A stretch of 49,168 nt of DNA from Desulfamplus sp. (lineage in GTDB: Bacteria; Desulfobacterota; Desulfobacteria; Desulfobacterales; Desulfobacteraceae): assembly GCA_015231615.1 (NCBI GenBank), contig JADGBE010000024.1:1-49168 (forward strand), written 5' to 3'. The stretch's first letter is position 1; the number at the start of each line of letters is the position of its first letter. The translations under genes and the position numbers were made by a program. Below the pieces are notes generated by a model. The model did no database searches, was not told where the DNA came from, and saw only the letters and a list, made by a program, of their open reading frames with translations. Positions 24,697 to 33,823 of this stretch are shown here, in pieces.

Positions 24697-25494
24697 TTAA
24701 TCTTCAACTTCGTCTATATTAATATTATTAATATTAGGAATTTGATATTTAGGCACAGGAATATCCCATTTTTTGTAAATAGCCTCCATAGTACCATCAG
24801 ATTTAAGATCATCGTATGCTTTTGCCCATTTATTAACTATTTCGTCAGGAGTATCTTTGTTAAATGCTATAAACAATCCTTTTTCAAGCATGGTGAGAAC
24901 AGGCTCAATGCTATCCATAGAAACACCAAGCTCTTGAGCTATAAAAGGAGTTCTGTCAATACTTGATGCCCATAAATCAATACGGTTTGCAATCAACTTT
25001 TTAAGATTTAACTTATCATCTCTTACACTATCTAAATTTGTAAATCCTTTCTCTTTTAAAAACTGCTCGCGAACATCATCTTTGTAAGCACCAATTGCTT
25101 TAAATTTTTTTGCCTCGTCAAGAGTTTTTATTTTAATCCCTGAACCTGCTTTTGCATAAAGAACCCATATAGATTCAGATACAGGTCCTACCCATTTAAA
25201 AAGAGAGCGTCTCTCTTCTGTAAATGTTGTGGAAAAGATAGCAACGTTAGGCTGTGTTGTCGCAAAGTGGTATCCCCTTGACCATGGAACCATCTCAATA
25301 GGTGTTTTATCGCCCATTTTTTTTTGCATCGCCAAAACAAACTCATAAACATAACCCGTGAGCTTTCCATCTTTGTCTGTAAAGTGGGACTTTGCAGACT
25401 CTTCTGTGTAAAGAGTTAATTCCGAACAAATTGCAGATGATGCTGATAGAAAAATAAATAGAACAAAAAACATTTTAAAAGCTACTTTTTTCAT
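24697..25494 (-). CDS. family-3 periplasmic solute-binding protein (amino-acid type), copy 2
   Basis: The 265-residue paralogue of the protein at 23192-23983 has a signal peptide cut near AICS and mature start ELTLYTEESAKSHFTDKDGK. The VPWSRGYHFATTQPNVAIFS block matches copy 1, as do LFKWVGP and YKKWDIPVPKYQIP. A short acidic tail (NINNINIDEVED) is unique to it. It is the first gene of the minus-strand sensory cluster that runs through the Cache protein, copy 1 and the chemoreceptor to the diguanylate cyclase. No transporter partners are present. Confidence 0.88.
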   Translation of the reverse strand: MKKVAFKMFFVLFIFLSASSAICSELTLYTEESAKSHFTDKDGKLTGYVYEFVLAMQKKMGDKTPIEMVPWSRGYHFATTQPNVAIFSTTFTEERRSLFKWVGPVSESIWVLYAKAGSGIKIKTLDEAKKFKAIGAYKDDVREQFLKEKGFTNLDSVRDDKLNLKKLIANRIDLWASSIDRTPFIAQELGVSMDSIEPVLTMLEKGLFIAFNKDTPDEIVNKWAKAYDDLKSDGTMEAIYKKWDIPVPKYQIPNINNINIDEVED

Positions 25495-25496
25495 TT

Positions 25497-25610
25497 TTAA
25501 TCCCCCATTTTTTTTACGATGTTAATAATTATTAGGTTTATTGGTAATAATACTTCTTTTGTCTCAATATCTTTTGGTGGTGGTAATTCTGGTATTATAA
25601 AATTTTCCAT
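25497..25610 (-). pseudogene. small reading frame resembling the N-terminus of a Fic protein
   Basis: From an ATG at 25610 the frame reads MENFIIPELPPPKDIETKEV and then runs into unrelated hydrophobic sequence, stopping after 37 residues. LPPP-KDIETK-VL is how many Fic-domain AMP-transferases begin, as far as I recall. No Fic core (HxFx(D/E)GNGR) follows. It is best read as a truncated remnant, although a small peptide cannot be excluded. A second small frame (25618-25698, MQNEKRTRHNPNNPDYLYRV) lies just upstream. Confidence 0.35.
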
Positions 25611-25858
25611 AAAGATTCTAATCTGGATTTTCTGTAAAAACACGATATAGATAATCTGGGTTGTTAGGGTTGTGTCTGGTTCTTTTTTCGTTTTGCATAT
25701 TTTAAAATATTAATAGTTATTGCGAAAAATACAACTAAACGTTGCAATCAAATAAAAATTTGTACTGATGAAGCCTTAACTTTAAATTTTTCATATCTTA
25801 ATTAATTGTTCTTGACAATAAGAAATATTAAATATACTGCAAAGACAGGTCAAACGCC
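25611..25858. other. AT-rich intergenic stretch upstream of the lipase gene
   Basis: Apart from a 26-residue minus-strand frame (25618-25698) of unknown meaning, I see no gene or clear regulatory structure. TTCTTGACAATAAGAAATAT near 25808 offers a possible -35 (TTGACA) for the lipase gene, and TTAAATATACTG follows. Confidence 0.4.
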
Positions 25859-25924
25859 GTGTTTAGACCAATACCAATCTATGTAACAACAATTCTTAAA
25901 TCGTCAAAAGGGAGGAACCAAGTA

Positions 25925-26947
25925 ATGAAGAAAACGGGCAATTTTCTGGTAGTAATGGTTATTGTAGCATTAGCTGTTCTTATCAATGTGAGTCAGACAT
26001 TTGCAGCAGACACATCTTGTCAAACGAAATATCCTATAGTTCTTGCACACGGTATAGCAATGAACGATATACCTAATGCTATAGAGTATTTCAACGGCAT
26101 AAAAACAAGACTTGAATCCAAAGGTGCAAAAGTTTTTATCTCACAAGTTGATAAGATTGCAGCTACAGGAACAAAGGCGTATCAGTTTGCAAACTACTTA
26201 AATACTCAGGTTTACCCAAAAGGTTATTCAAAGGTTAATATCATTGGTCATTCACATGGTGGTATCTATACCAAATACGCAATTAAGTTCTCTTCTTACA
26301 AAAGCCCTAAATATGGCACAAAGACATGGAGTCTTCCAGCAAGTAAAGTTGCAAGTTTAACCCAGATTGATTCGCCTAATCAGGGTACTCCTGTTGCAGA
26401 TTTTGCTTTAGGTGCTAACGATCTCGTAGGCGGACTTGTAGGTATTGGTGTTGATACTCTATACACTACGATATTTAAAACTCTTTTTGGTTCAAGTGAA
26501 TCTGATGTTTATGTAGATGCAATGGCAAATGGCTATGATCTTTCATTAGACGGTGGTGGCGCCCTTTATACTAAATTGGGTGGAAATAGTGGAATTTCGG
26601 GTATTTATTGTCAGAGCTATATGCACAAAATGAAATCACTTTTATGCGTGGGAGTTCCTCAGATTGGAGTTATTCAACTTCTATCTGTTTCTATGCCTAT
26701 TCAGTGCGGAGCTGCCACAATAGGTTATAAGAGCAGTAAAGGTCCTCACATGCCAAGCGATGGTGTTGTAAGCGAAAAAAGTGCCAAATGGGCAAATTAT
26801 CGCGGCATGGACGATGGCGGGCTTTTCCAGATAGCTGGAGTTGATCACTGCAATGCAACTGGTCTTCCCTATGGATGGACTGGTTTTTTCAGAGCCCCAG
26901 ATAAATTTGAAGCCATTGTGAAAGATTTAAAGGCAAAGGGATATTAG
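25925..26947 (+). CDS. secreted triacylglycerol lipase (bacterial lipase family I)
   Basis: The 340-residue alpha/beta hydrolase has a clear signal peptide (residues 1-27, ending SQTFA). Mature features are the oxyanion-hole strand YPIVLAHGI, the nucleophile elbow IGHSHGG (Ser110), a likely catalytic Asp in MPSDGVVSE and His in AGVDHCNATG. The closing VASLTQIDSPNQGTPVADF block is typical of Pseudomonas-type family I lipases. These need a membrane-anchored foldase to fold in the periplasm, and that gene follows directly. The ATG at 25925 is chosen because GGGAGG lies just before it and the signal peptide starts there. Secretion would be by the type II system, not in this window. Confidence 0.92.
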   Translation: MKKTGNFLVVMVIVALAVLINVSQTFAADTSCQTKYPIVLAHGIAMNDIPNAIEYFNGIKTRLESKGAKVFISQVDKIAATGTKAYQFANYLNTQVYPKGYSKVNIIGHSHGGIYTKYAIKFSSYKSPKYGTKTWSLPASKVASLTQIDSPNQGTPVADFALGANDLVGGLVGIGVDTLYTTIFKTLFGSSESDVYVDAMANGYDLSLDGGGALYTKLGGNSGISGIYCQSYMHKMKSLLCVGVPQIGVIQLLSVSMPIQCGAATIGYKSSKGPHMPSDGVVSEKSAKWANYRGMDDGGLFQIAGVDHCNATGLPYGWTGFFRAPDKFEAIVKDLKAKGY

Positions 26948-26980
26948 TTTTCTATAAATTTACAATATAACTATTTTACT

Positions 26981-27028
26981 AAGCGAGATAAGGAGACGTA
27001 AAATGTCGAACCTTTTCTCGCTTTTTAT
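26981..27028 (+). terminator. attenuator/terminator between lipase and foldase genes
   Basis: AAGCGAGATAAGG (26981-26993) pairs with CCTTTTCTCGCTT (27011-27023) with one mismatch and is followed by a T-run. It would stop most transcripts after the lipase and let a fraction continue into the foldase, giving more enzyme than chaperone. Confidence 0.8.
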
Positions 27029-27055
27029 ATATCAAAAGAGGAGGAGGCAAAATAA

Positions 27056-28114
27056 ATGGATAACAATAAAAAAGGTAGGTTTTACTTAATAGGCATATCT
27101 ATCATTATTTTTATTTTATTGATCGTCGCGATAGTTTTTACCTTTATAGACAAAGAGCAAAATCAAAAATTAAACAACTCTACTTCTGATAAAAAAACTA
27201 CTCCTATTTTAAACCTGCCAACACCACCTGAGATAGAACCAGATAAAACAGAACAATTAACAAAAAACAGTAAACAGATTAATAAAGCAGAGTTGAAAAA
27301 ATCCAAAATAGATGCCCTACAACAATCTGAGGAGTTTGATATTACTTTAGTAGATAACTCTTTAAGAGAGCATTTTCATTCGCTTTATTTCAAATACAGG
27401 GACGCAAAAGATAGAAATGAGTTTATGGATAAAATAAGGGCGGATTTATTAAGTGAATTTCCAATTGAAACAGCAGAAAAGTTAATAAAAATCTATGAGA
27501 CTTATATTGATTGCGAACTATCTATTCAAGAAAAGATGCTCCAGTTTGAAAAGCCTGAAACTCCTGAAGATATGCTCAATATGGCAGATGAGATATTTGC
27601 CTTTAGAAAACACATCTTAGGGGACGAACTTGCCCAAAGGCTGTTTGGAGAGGAATACAATATGACATCATTTAAGATAATGGGCAGCCAGATTTATAAT
27701 GATAATTCTCTTTATGGCAGCGAAAAAGAGGCAAAACTGCGTCAGTTAGCAGCGGAAATATATGGCGATCAACCTGATGTCGCTATATCTGATAAAACAG
27801 GTGAAAGTTTATATCAAGAGAAGTTACTGCTTTATAAAAGAGATTTTGAAGAGATGGATGAAATTGAAAAAAAGAAAAAAATTAGAGAGTTTAGAGAAGA
27901 ATATCTACCTATTGAAGATATTGAGAATATAGAAGCAGCAGAATTAGAGATTGAAGCTAACGCTAAAAGAGATCAAAACTACGATGAGTCTAAAAGTGCT
28001 ATATTAAATGATTCGTCTCTTAGCGAGAGTGATAAAAAAGCAAAAATTTACGAAATTCAGAATCAAATTTACGGTTCTATGGCAGATGAAGTAAGGCGAG
28101 GGGAGGAGATGTAA
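27056..28114 (+). CDS. lifO: lipase-specific foldase (lipase chaperone)
   Basis: The 352-residue protein has one N-terminal membrane anchor (about 8-31) and a Pro/Lys-rich linker (residues 35-85). A long helical domain follows with blocks typical of lipase foldases: EEFDITLVDNSLREHFHSLY (about 97-116), where family members carry an RxxFDxxF-type motif, and LAQRLFGEEYNMTSFKI. The foldase stays in the inner membrane and clamps around the lipase in the periplasm to let it fold. GAGGAGGAGG gives it a very strong ribosome-binding site, perhaps to make up for the attenuator upstream. The product pairs with the lipase encoded directly before it. Confidence 0.88.
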   Translation: MDNNKKGRFYLIGISIIIFILLIVAIVFTFIDKEQNQKLNNSTSDKKTTPILNLPTPPEIEPDKTEQLTKNSKQINKAELKKSKIDALQQSEEFDITLVDNSLREHFHSLYFKYRDAKDRNEFMDKIRADLLSEFPIETAEKLIKIYETYIDCELSIQEKMLQFEKPETPEDMLNMADEIFAFRKHILGDELAQRLFGEEYNMTSFKIMGSQIYNDNSLYGSEKEAKLRQLAAEIYGDQPDVAISDKTGESLYQEKLLLYKRDFEEMDEIEKKKKIREFREEYLPIEDIENIEAAELEIEANAKRDQNYDESKSAILNDSSLSESDKKAKIYEIQNQIYGSMADEVRRGEEM

Positions 28115-28121
28115 TAAAATA

Positions 28122-28162
28122 AAAAGGATTTGACAACTTCTATAAAGTTGCCAAATCCTTTT
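28122..28162 (+). terminator. terminator after the foldase gene
   Basis: AAAAGGATTTGACAACTT (28122-28139) pairs with AAGTTGCCAAATCCTTTT (28145-28162), one mismatch, six-base loop. It ends the lipase-foldase unit. The stem resembles the hairpin at 33824-33856. Confidence 0.85.
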
Positions 28163-28263
28163 ATCAAATAACCGATATTGTTAAACCTTAGAATCTTAAA
28201 GCCTGAATATTTAAATGGCTCTAAATTTGTCCGAACGGCCTAAATGCCTGAAAAAACAACGAC

Positions 28264-29205
28264 CTATTTTTTTACTACAATCCTCTGACCAATAACAATA
28301 GAATCTTGAATAGTCAGTTTATTCATAGCCCTTAATTGTTCAACTGTAGTACTGTATCGCTTACTTATGCTGTATAAAGTATCTCCTTTAGCAACTGTAT
28401 GATAGGTTAGGCCACCGTTGTTTTCTGTTTTTTGCTGTTTCTGTTTATCTGGCGTTTCAGATTTATTATTAGATTTGGTATTTGCAGCGGTTTTGTTTGG
28501 AGTAGTAGTTGTTTTCTTTGGTTCATCTTGTGCCTTACTACTAACTTTTGTAGATGACTTTGTCTCTACATCTTCTTTTTGTTTAACTTCAGGTTTAGAT
28601 TTAATGGTATTTTCTGTTGACTCTTCTTGGGCAACTTCTGTCTTTTTAGAGGGTAAAGATGCTACAGTTGAGTTTTTAATGTTGTTTACAATTCTATTAT
28701 TTTTTTCAACATCTCTAATAATATCAGATAACTTATCATCAATCTTATCAACTCTTGCTGTTAAAACATCAAACTTAACAGACAAAGCTGTTTCAACTCT
28801 TTCAATTCTTGCAACATAAGGCTTAATGTCAGGCATATCACCCTTTGACTGACCCTCTGCATTAGCAGCTTGATTTGCATTTATTGCCTGCAACATCTCT
28901 TCAAGTGTAGTGAGTTTCTGCTCAAGAACCTTTACGGTCTCCTCAATTGGAGGATTTTCTTGAGCGTTTATACTCTGTTCTATATCATTATCTGTCTCAC
29001 CTGAAGGTCTAAGAAAGACAAAGAATATAATCAATGTAATAATACCAGCGCCAATAAATACTAACGACAAATCACTTTTTTTAAGCATTGATTTACCAGT
29101 TAAATCTGCCCCAGATGCTATCTTTTTTTTGTTTCTACGAATAATATTTTCTCTTAAGAGATCATCTGGTTCTTTCTCTTCTTGTAATGAGTTATAATTT
29201 TCCAT
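28264..29205 (-). CDS. membrane-anchored LysM-domain protein
   Basis: The 313-residue protein has a charged cytoplasmic N-terminus, one membrane helix (about 47-67) and a coiled coil (about 85-185). A Lys/Thr/Pro-rich linker (roughly 190-265) leads to a C-terminal LysM domain: TYHTVAKGDTLYSISKRYST (about 267-286), ending IVIGQRIVVKK. LysM binds N-acetylglucosamine in peptidoglycan, so the protein should link the inner membrane to the cell wall. No catalytic domain is seen. It is transcribed alone, downstream of the flagellin gene and a palindromic element. Confidence 0.85.
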   Translation of the reverse strand: MENYNSLQEEKEPDDLLRENIIRRNKKKIASGADLTGKSMLKKSDLSLVFIGAGIITLIIFFVFLRPSGETDNDIEQSINAQENPPIEETVKVLEQKLTTLEEMLQAINANQAANAEGQSKGDMPDIKPYVARIERVETALSVKFDVLTARVDKIDDKLSDIIRDVEKNNRIVNNIKNSTVASLPSKKTEVAQEESTENTIKSKPEVKQKEDVETKSSTKVSSKAQDEPKKTTTTPNKTAANTKSNNKSETPDKQKQQKTENNGGLTYHTVAKGDTLYSISKRYSTTVEQLRAMNKLTIQDSIVIGQRIVVKK

Positions 29206-29289
29206 TTTGTTTTATTATTATTATCCTTAAACTTAAATATTTTTTAAATTATATAACTAATAGCAAAAAATCTAAATATATACTTCTCT

Positions 29290-29383
29290 CGGTCATAGGT
29301 TGAGCTTTTTATATTTAGTAGAGACGCACGGCCGTGCGTCTCTACAGTTGAACATTTTGTTAGCAAACCTCAATTTATGACCG
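29290..29383. mobile_element. MITE-like element with GGTC...TTGAG ends and a 28-base perfect palindrome
   Basis: The ends CGGTCATAGGTTGAG (29290-29304) and CTCAATTTATGACCG (29369-29383) are inverted repeats (13 of 15 match) and are related to those at 6387-6537. Inside, 29318-29345 is a perfect palindrome whose left half is GTAGAGACGCACGG. This palindrome occurs in other bacterial genomes as a dispersed repeat, as far as I recall. The element lies in the gap between flagellin and the LysM gene. Confidence 0.6.
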
Positions 29384-29422
29384 TTTGCAGTATATAAAAC
29401 TATAAAAAGACACTAAGTTAAA

Positions 29423-30187
29423 TCATGCTGCTATCTGACCACCAAGCAAAGAGATCACATTTTTGGGTTGTGAATTTGCTTGAGCTAATGCAAAAATACC
29501 TGCTGTCCGTAGGTTTTCAATCTGTTTCATGTTCATAGATTCCTGGGCAATATCAACATCTTTTATTGTGGATTCAGATTGATATGAATTTATCATTCCA
29601 ATACTTAAACTATTAATTGTAGATTCAAGTTGGCTCTGATTTGCTCCTATGTCAGACCTCATTTTTGAGGTCTGCTCTATTGCATCATCTACCATCTCAA
29701 TAGAAGATTGACTACTCTCAACGGTTGAAAGGTCAATCTTTGACAAGGAAGATAATCCAGGAGAAGAGTCAGAAAATAGCTTTTGACCATTGAATTGGCT
29801 ACCTTCATATATCTTTCCAAGAGATTCCATTGATTTTGCAATATCTTGTTGAATTACTCCTCTATCTGACGAACTTAAAGCTGACGATGATGCCTGAACA
29901 ACCTTCTCTCTAATGCCTTGTATTATAGAGGTTGCCTCACCTAAGGCACCATCTTTAATCTGGGCAATACTTATGCTATCATTGGCATTCATAATCATTT
30001 GCCCCGCACCTCTTGCCTGACTTCCAAGTGTATCAGCAATCATCATGCCTGAAGCATCATCAGCAGCACTGTTTATCTTCTTACCTGTTGAAAATTTCTC
30101 TATTGAACTGCTCATATCAGTTGTTGAGCGATTCAATGAGTTCAATGCTCTTGCCCCTACTGTATTTGTGTTGATTGAAAAAGACAT
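29423..30187 (-). CDS. fliC: flagellin
   Basis: The 254-residue flagellin has conserved N-terminal (MSFSINTNTVGARALNSLNR, then SAADDASGMMIADTL) and C-terminal (QESMNMKQIENLRTAGIFAL) coiled-coil ends. The middle is short (about residues 140-165), so the variable surface domain is nearly absent. It polymerises into the flagellar filament after export by the flagellar type III system. AAGGAGGAGC is a strong ribosome-binding site. No other flagellar gene is nearby, so this is a lone filament gene. The promoter is not clear: I see no good sigma-28 or sigma-54 motif. Confidence 0.95.
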   Translation of the reverse strand: MSFSINTNTVGARALNSLNRSTTDMSSSIEKFSTGKKINSAADDASGMMIADTLGSQARGAGQMIMNANDSISIAQIKDGALGEATSIIQGIREKVVQASSSALSSSDRGVIQQDIAKSMESLGKIYEGSQFNGQKLFSDSSPGLSSLSKIDLSTVESSQSSIEMVDDAIEQTSKMRSDIGANQSQLESTINSLSIGMINSYQSESTIKDVDIAQESMNMKQIENLRTAGIFALAQANSQPKNVISLLGGQIAA

Positions 30188-30435
30188 AAGCTCCTCCTTT
30201 ATAATAAAGGGTAAATTCTTTTCCTTAAAATTTATTAATATTCTTTATTTTATTTTAAACTCGAAACTCGAATAGAATAAATGAAACTATATTGACATAA
30301 ACTATAACAAGTTTATATCTGAATTATTAAAATGTCAATCAAAGTTGCCTGACAAAATATTGAAAAGATGATTCGTAATCTATTAAAAATTTGCTAATCT
30401 ATTTTTACATTCTACTTTTACTTTCAATTTAATAT

Positions 30436-31431
30436 TTAAAGTTCTCTTACAATTCTAAAACCAAGGCTGTTACGTTTAGCTTTAGGTTTATAAAAACTTC
30501 TTTTAGCACTTCTGCAATTTCTTGCTGATTGATGCCACCCACCTCCTCTCAACACCCTGTGATCTCCATCTTTTGAAATAGGATCAACAATGTTGTCTTT
30601 ATAAGTTGAGGTAATAACGCCCGTTCTGCCAAACCAACTGCTTTTCCATCCGCAAAAATCAATACACCACTCCTGAACATTGCCTTGCATATCATAAACT
30701 CCCCACGCATTTGGTTTTTTAGTTTTAACTGGATGTGGTCTCAATACATCAGGCGGATTTTTGTAACCCGAATTTCCACAATACCATGCGATTTCATTAA
30801 GAAGAGGATCAACAGGGGTGCATAACTCTTCTGTAATATCACCATTGGCAAATGGTGTTGTAGTCCCAGCACGACAGACATACTCCCACTCTGCTTCCGT
30901 TGGAAGTCTATATTTTGTTGTTCCTTCCCACTCATTAAGCACTCTTATGAACTCAACGCACTGCTCCCACGATACTGTATCAACAGGGCAATTTTCTCCA
31001 CATTCAGGAAAGGCAGATGGGTTAAAACCAACAAGTTTTTTCCACTCTCCTTGGGTTACCTCTGTCTCTTGAATATAAAAGCCTTTTGAAATAGTTACCA
31101 AGTGCAACTTTTCATTCCAATCTCTGCCAATCTCTTTTTCTGGACTTCCCATTAAGAATTTGCCCGCTGGAATATAAACAAAAATCATTCCCAACTTATT
31201 TGTTATAGTTCTTTCAGATGCAAATACAGTGTCAGCAAATATAAAACCAACATTAATACTATCGACATTTTTACTGTAAAATCCACAAGCAATATAAAAA
31301 ATAATTATTATAAGTGGTTTTCCAATTTGAGTAATCAAAGTAGAATTAAACTTTATAGATATTTTTCTCTTGATTATCACTATTTTTCTCCTGATTATAT
31401 AAGGATTATAAAGTATCGCCATATACTTCAA
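30436..31431 (-). CDS. formylglycine-generating-enzyme-like (SUMF1/FGE-sulfatase family) membrane-anchored protein
   Basis: The 331-residue protein has an N-terminal membrane anchor (about 35-53) and an FGE-sulfatase domain: FVYIPAGKFLMGSPEKE, EVTQGEWKKLVGFNPSAF, YRLPTEAEWEYVCRAGT, WGVYDMQGNVQEWC and RVLRGGGWHQSARNCRSAKR. True formylglycine-generating enzymes use two cysteines in the last motif. Here the first position is not Cys and only the Cys of RNCR remains. It is therefore probably a family relative with a binding or structural role, not a sulfatase activator. No sulfatase gene is near. It is divergent from hslV. Confidence 0.85.
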   Translation of the reverse strand: MKYMAILYNPYIIRRKIVIIKRKISIKFNSTLITQIGKPLIIIIFYIACGFYSKNVDSINVGFIFADTVFASERTITNKLGMIFVYIPAGKFLMGSPEKEIGRDWNEKLHLVTISKGFYIQETEVTQGEWKKLVGFNPSAFPECGENCPVDTVSWEQCVEFIRVLNEWEGTTKYRLPTEAEWEYVCRAGTTTPFANGDITEELCTPVDPLLNEIAWYCGNSGYKNPPDVLRPHPVKTKKPNAWGVYDMQGNVQEWCIDFCGWKSSWFGRTGVITSTYKDNIVDPISKDGDHRVLRGGGWHQSARNCRSAKRSFYKPKAKRNSLGFRIVREL

Positions 31432-31688
31432 ACGGGAATAAAATTACTCTGATTTTTTAGTAGTGTCGCAAAGTTCAACCAGCTTGTCAATGTTAGGGAA
31501 TATACAGCGTTATTGGACAAATGTTTTTTTTATTTGTTTAATCTTGTAATCTGTGGCAAATCGTGATTCTAAAATAGAATTAAAAAATTATAAGAAACAG
31601 ATAATTTGCAATATTTTTATAAATTTATAATAACTTAAAGATGATACGTTGATCTTACTTAGTTGACTTTACTTAATTGAGGAATATT

Positions 31689-32225
31689 ATGACAGAACAG
31701 TTTCACGGAACGACCATACTTGCTCTACGGCATAAAGGCAGAGTTGTTATCGCAGGAGATGGTCAGGTTACTCTTGGAAATACCATTACAAAACACCATG
31801 CAAAAAAGGTGAGGCGTATATACAATAGCAAGATCATTACAGGGTTTGCAGGAGCGACCGCTGATGCTCTCCATCTTGCTGAAAAGTTAGAGCAGAAACT
31901 TGAGCGTTTTAACGGCAACCTCACAAGAGGGGCAGTTGAGCTTGCAAGAGAGTGGCGAACGGATAAATACTTAAGAAAACTTGAAGCTATGATGATTGCA
32001 GCAGATGAGACAACTACATATCTGCTTTCAGGTAATGGCGATGTAATTGAGCCTGATGAGGGCGTTATAAGCATTGGCTCTGGAAGTGTGGCAGCTCAGG
32101 CAGCAGCACAAGCTTTAATGCGACATACTGAACTTGATGCAAGAACCATAGTTGAGAATGCTATGGCAATTGCGGCATCAATCTGTATTTATACCAATAC
32201 TAATATAACTATTGAAGAGATATAA
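31689..32225 (+). CDS. hslV: ATP-dependent protease peptidase subunit HslV
   Basis: HslV is the proteasome-like Thr peptidase that works with HslU. The ATG at 31689 has GAGG just upstream; the frame also opens 12 bases earlier with TTG. After a seven-residue leader (MTEQFHG) comes the mature Thr in TTILALRHKGRVVIAGDG, so the leader should be cut off to expose the catalytic Thr, as in related bacteria. The core SGNGDVIEPDEGVISIGSGS and ARTIVENAMAIAASICIYTN are normal. About 178 residues. hslU follows after 69 bases. Confidence 0.97.
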   Translation: MTEQFHGTTILALRHKGRVVIAGDGQVTLGNTITKHHAKKVRRIYNSKIITGFAGATADALHLAEKLEQKLERFNGNLTRGAVELAREWRTDKYLRKLEAMMIAADETTTYLLSGNGDVIEPDEGVISIGSGSVAAQAAAQALMRHTELDARTIVENAMAIAASICIYTNTNITIEEI

Positions 32226-32294
32226 TTATATTTAAGTAGTTGTCATTAAAAAAATAAAACCATTTAATTTAATATAAAAAGAGAAGATAGATAA

Positions 32295-33779
32295 ATGCTA
32301 AACGATTTAAAACCAAAAGAGATAGTAGAGAGACTTGATAGATACATAATTGGTCAGAATAATGCCAAAAAGTCAGTTGCAATTGCTTTGAGAAATCGAT
32401 GGAGAAGAAAGCAAGTACCTGAAGATTTGCGAGATGAGATAGCACCTAAAAACATAATACTGATTGGCTCAACAGGTGTGGGAAAAACCGAGATTGCAAG
32501 GCGACTTGCAAATCTTACAAACTCTCCGTTTTACAAGGTAGAGGCGTCAAAATTTACAGAGGTTGGGTATATTGGGCGTGATGTTGAGTCAATGATCCGT
32601 GATCTTGTGGAGTTGACAGTTAATAAGGTAAAGGCAAACCAACAAGAGGCTGTTCAGGATAAGGCAGCATCAATTGCAGAGGAGAGAGTTCTTGATATGT
32701 TGCTTCCGGGATCAGAGTCAAAATCAAATGGTTCTGGTTCTGATGGAAAAGATGAAAATGGTGCTGATTCTAACTCTTCAGATAGTTTTCCTTTAAACAT
32801 TGTTTCTGAAATGATGGGAGTTCTCAAAGAGGGGGATATCAATATCAACGATAGCCAAAACAAGATTGATATTGTTGCCTCAAAGTCAGATAAAAATATC
32901 TCTTCAACTCGTGAAAAATTGCGAAAGATGCTTAAAGCTGGAAAACTTGATAACCGTCTTGTTGATATGGACGTTCCATCAAGAGCTATGCCGATGATTG
33001 AAATTTTTACAAATGCTGGCATGGAAGAGATGGGCATTAATATGAAAGATATGCTTGGAAGCATGATGCCAAAAAATACCAAACGCCGTAAGGTAAAGGT
33101 GTCAGAGGCAATGAAAATTCTCTCTCAAGAGGAGGCAGCACATCTTGTTGATATGGAGAAAGTAACCTCAGAGGCAGTTGACCTTGTGGAGCAATCTGGA
33201 ATCATTTTTTTAGATGAGATTGATAAAATAGCAAGTAAGGGTGGAGGACACGGTCCTGAGGTCTCAAGAGAGGGTGTTCAGCGAGATCTTCTTCCAATTG
33301 TCGAGGGAAGTTCAGTCCCAACTAAATATGGCATTGTTAAAACAGACCATATTCTATTTATCGCATCTGGTGCTTTTCATGTATCAAAGCCATCTGATCT
33401 TATTCCTGAGCTTCAGGGCAGATTTCCTATTCGTGTGGAACTGCACTCTTTAGGAAAAGATGAATTTAAAAGGATTTTGACAGAACCTAAGAATGCGTTG
33501 ATTTTACAATATATGGCTTTGCTTCGCACAGAAGGTGTAGAGATTGAGTTTACTGATGATGCGATTGATAGAATTTCTGCGATTGCTGTAGATGTTAATG
33601 ATAGAACGGAGAATATCGGGGCAAGACGTCTTCACACCTTGATGGAGAAACTTTTGGAAGATATTTTATTTGAAGCTCCAGACACCAATGATAATAAAAT
33701 TGTTGTTGATGCGGTGTTTGTTGATAACCAGTTACTTGAAATTGTTAAAGATGAAGATTTAAGCAGGTATATTTTATAG
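32295..33779 (+). CDS. hslU: ATP-dependent protease ATPase/unfoldase subunit HslU
   Basis: The hexameric AAA+ unfoldase feeds substrates to HslV. The 494 residues contain Walker A GSTGVGKT (58-65), the pore-loop segment [19 protein letters not shown], Walker [10 protein letters not shown] (about 299-307) and the C-terminal DLSRYIL tail that inserts into HslV. It is about 40-50 residues longer than most HslU proteins because the I-domain contains a Ser/Gly/Asp-rich insert ([20 protein letters not shown] at about 138-157), probably a flexible loop. GAGAAGATAG lies before the start. Confidence 0.97.
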   Translation: MLNDLKPKEIVERLDRYIIGQNNAKKSVAIALRNRWRRKQVPEDLRDEIAPKNIILIGSTGVGKTEIARRLANLTNSPFYKVEASKFTEVGYIGRDVESMIRDLVELTVNKVKANQQEAVQDKAASIAEERVLDMLLPGSESKSNGSGSDGKDENGADSNSSDSFPLNIVSEMMGVLKEGDININDSQNKIDIVASKSDKNISSTREKLRKMLKAGKLDNRLVDMDVPSRAMPMIEIFTNAGMEEMGINMKDMLGSMMPKNTKRRKVKVSEAMKILSQEEAAHLVDMEKVTSEAVDLVEQSGIIFLDEIDKIASKGGGHGPEVSREGVQRDLLPIVEGSSVPTKYGIVKTDHILFIASGAFHVSKPSDLIPELQGRFPIRVELHSLGKDEFKRILTEPKNALILQYMALLRTEGVEIEFTDDAIDRISAIAVDVNDRTENIGARRLHTLMEKLLEDILFEAPDTNDNKIVVDAVFVDNQLLEIVKDEDLSRYIL

Positions 33780-33823
33780 AAAAATGCCATCTGGTTTTGA
33801 TAGAAATAATTTATGTTGAAGGT

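Noticed and set aside
30312-30338. Sigma-70-like promoter for flagellin (TTGACA and TATAAA on the minus strand)
   Set aside because: The spacer is only 15 bases and flagellin usually uses sigma-28 or sigma-54, so support is too weak to annotate.
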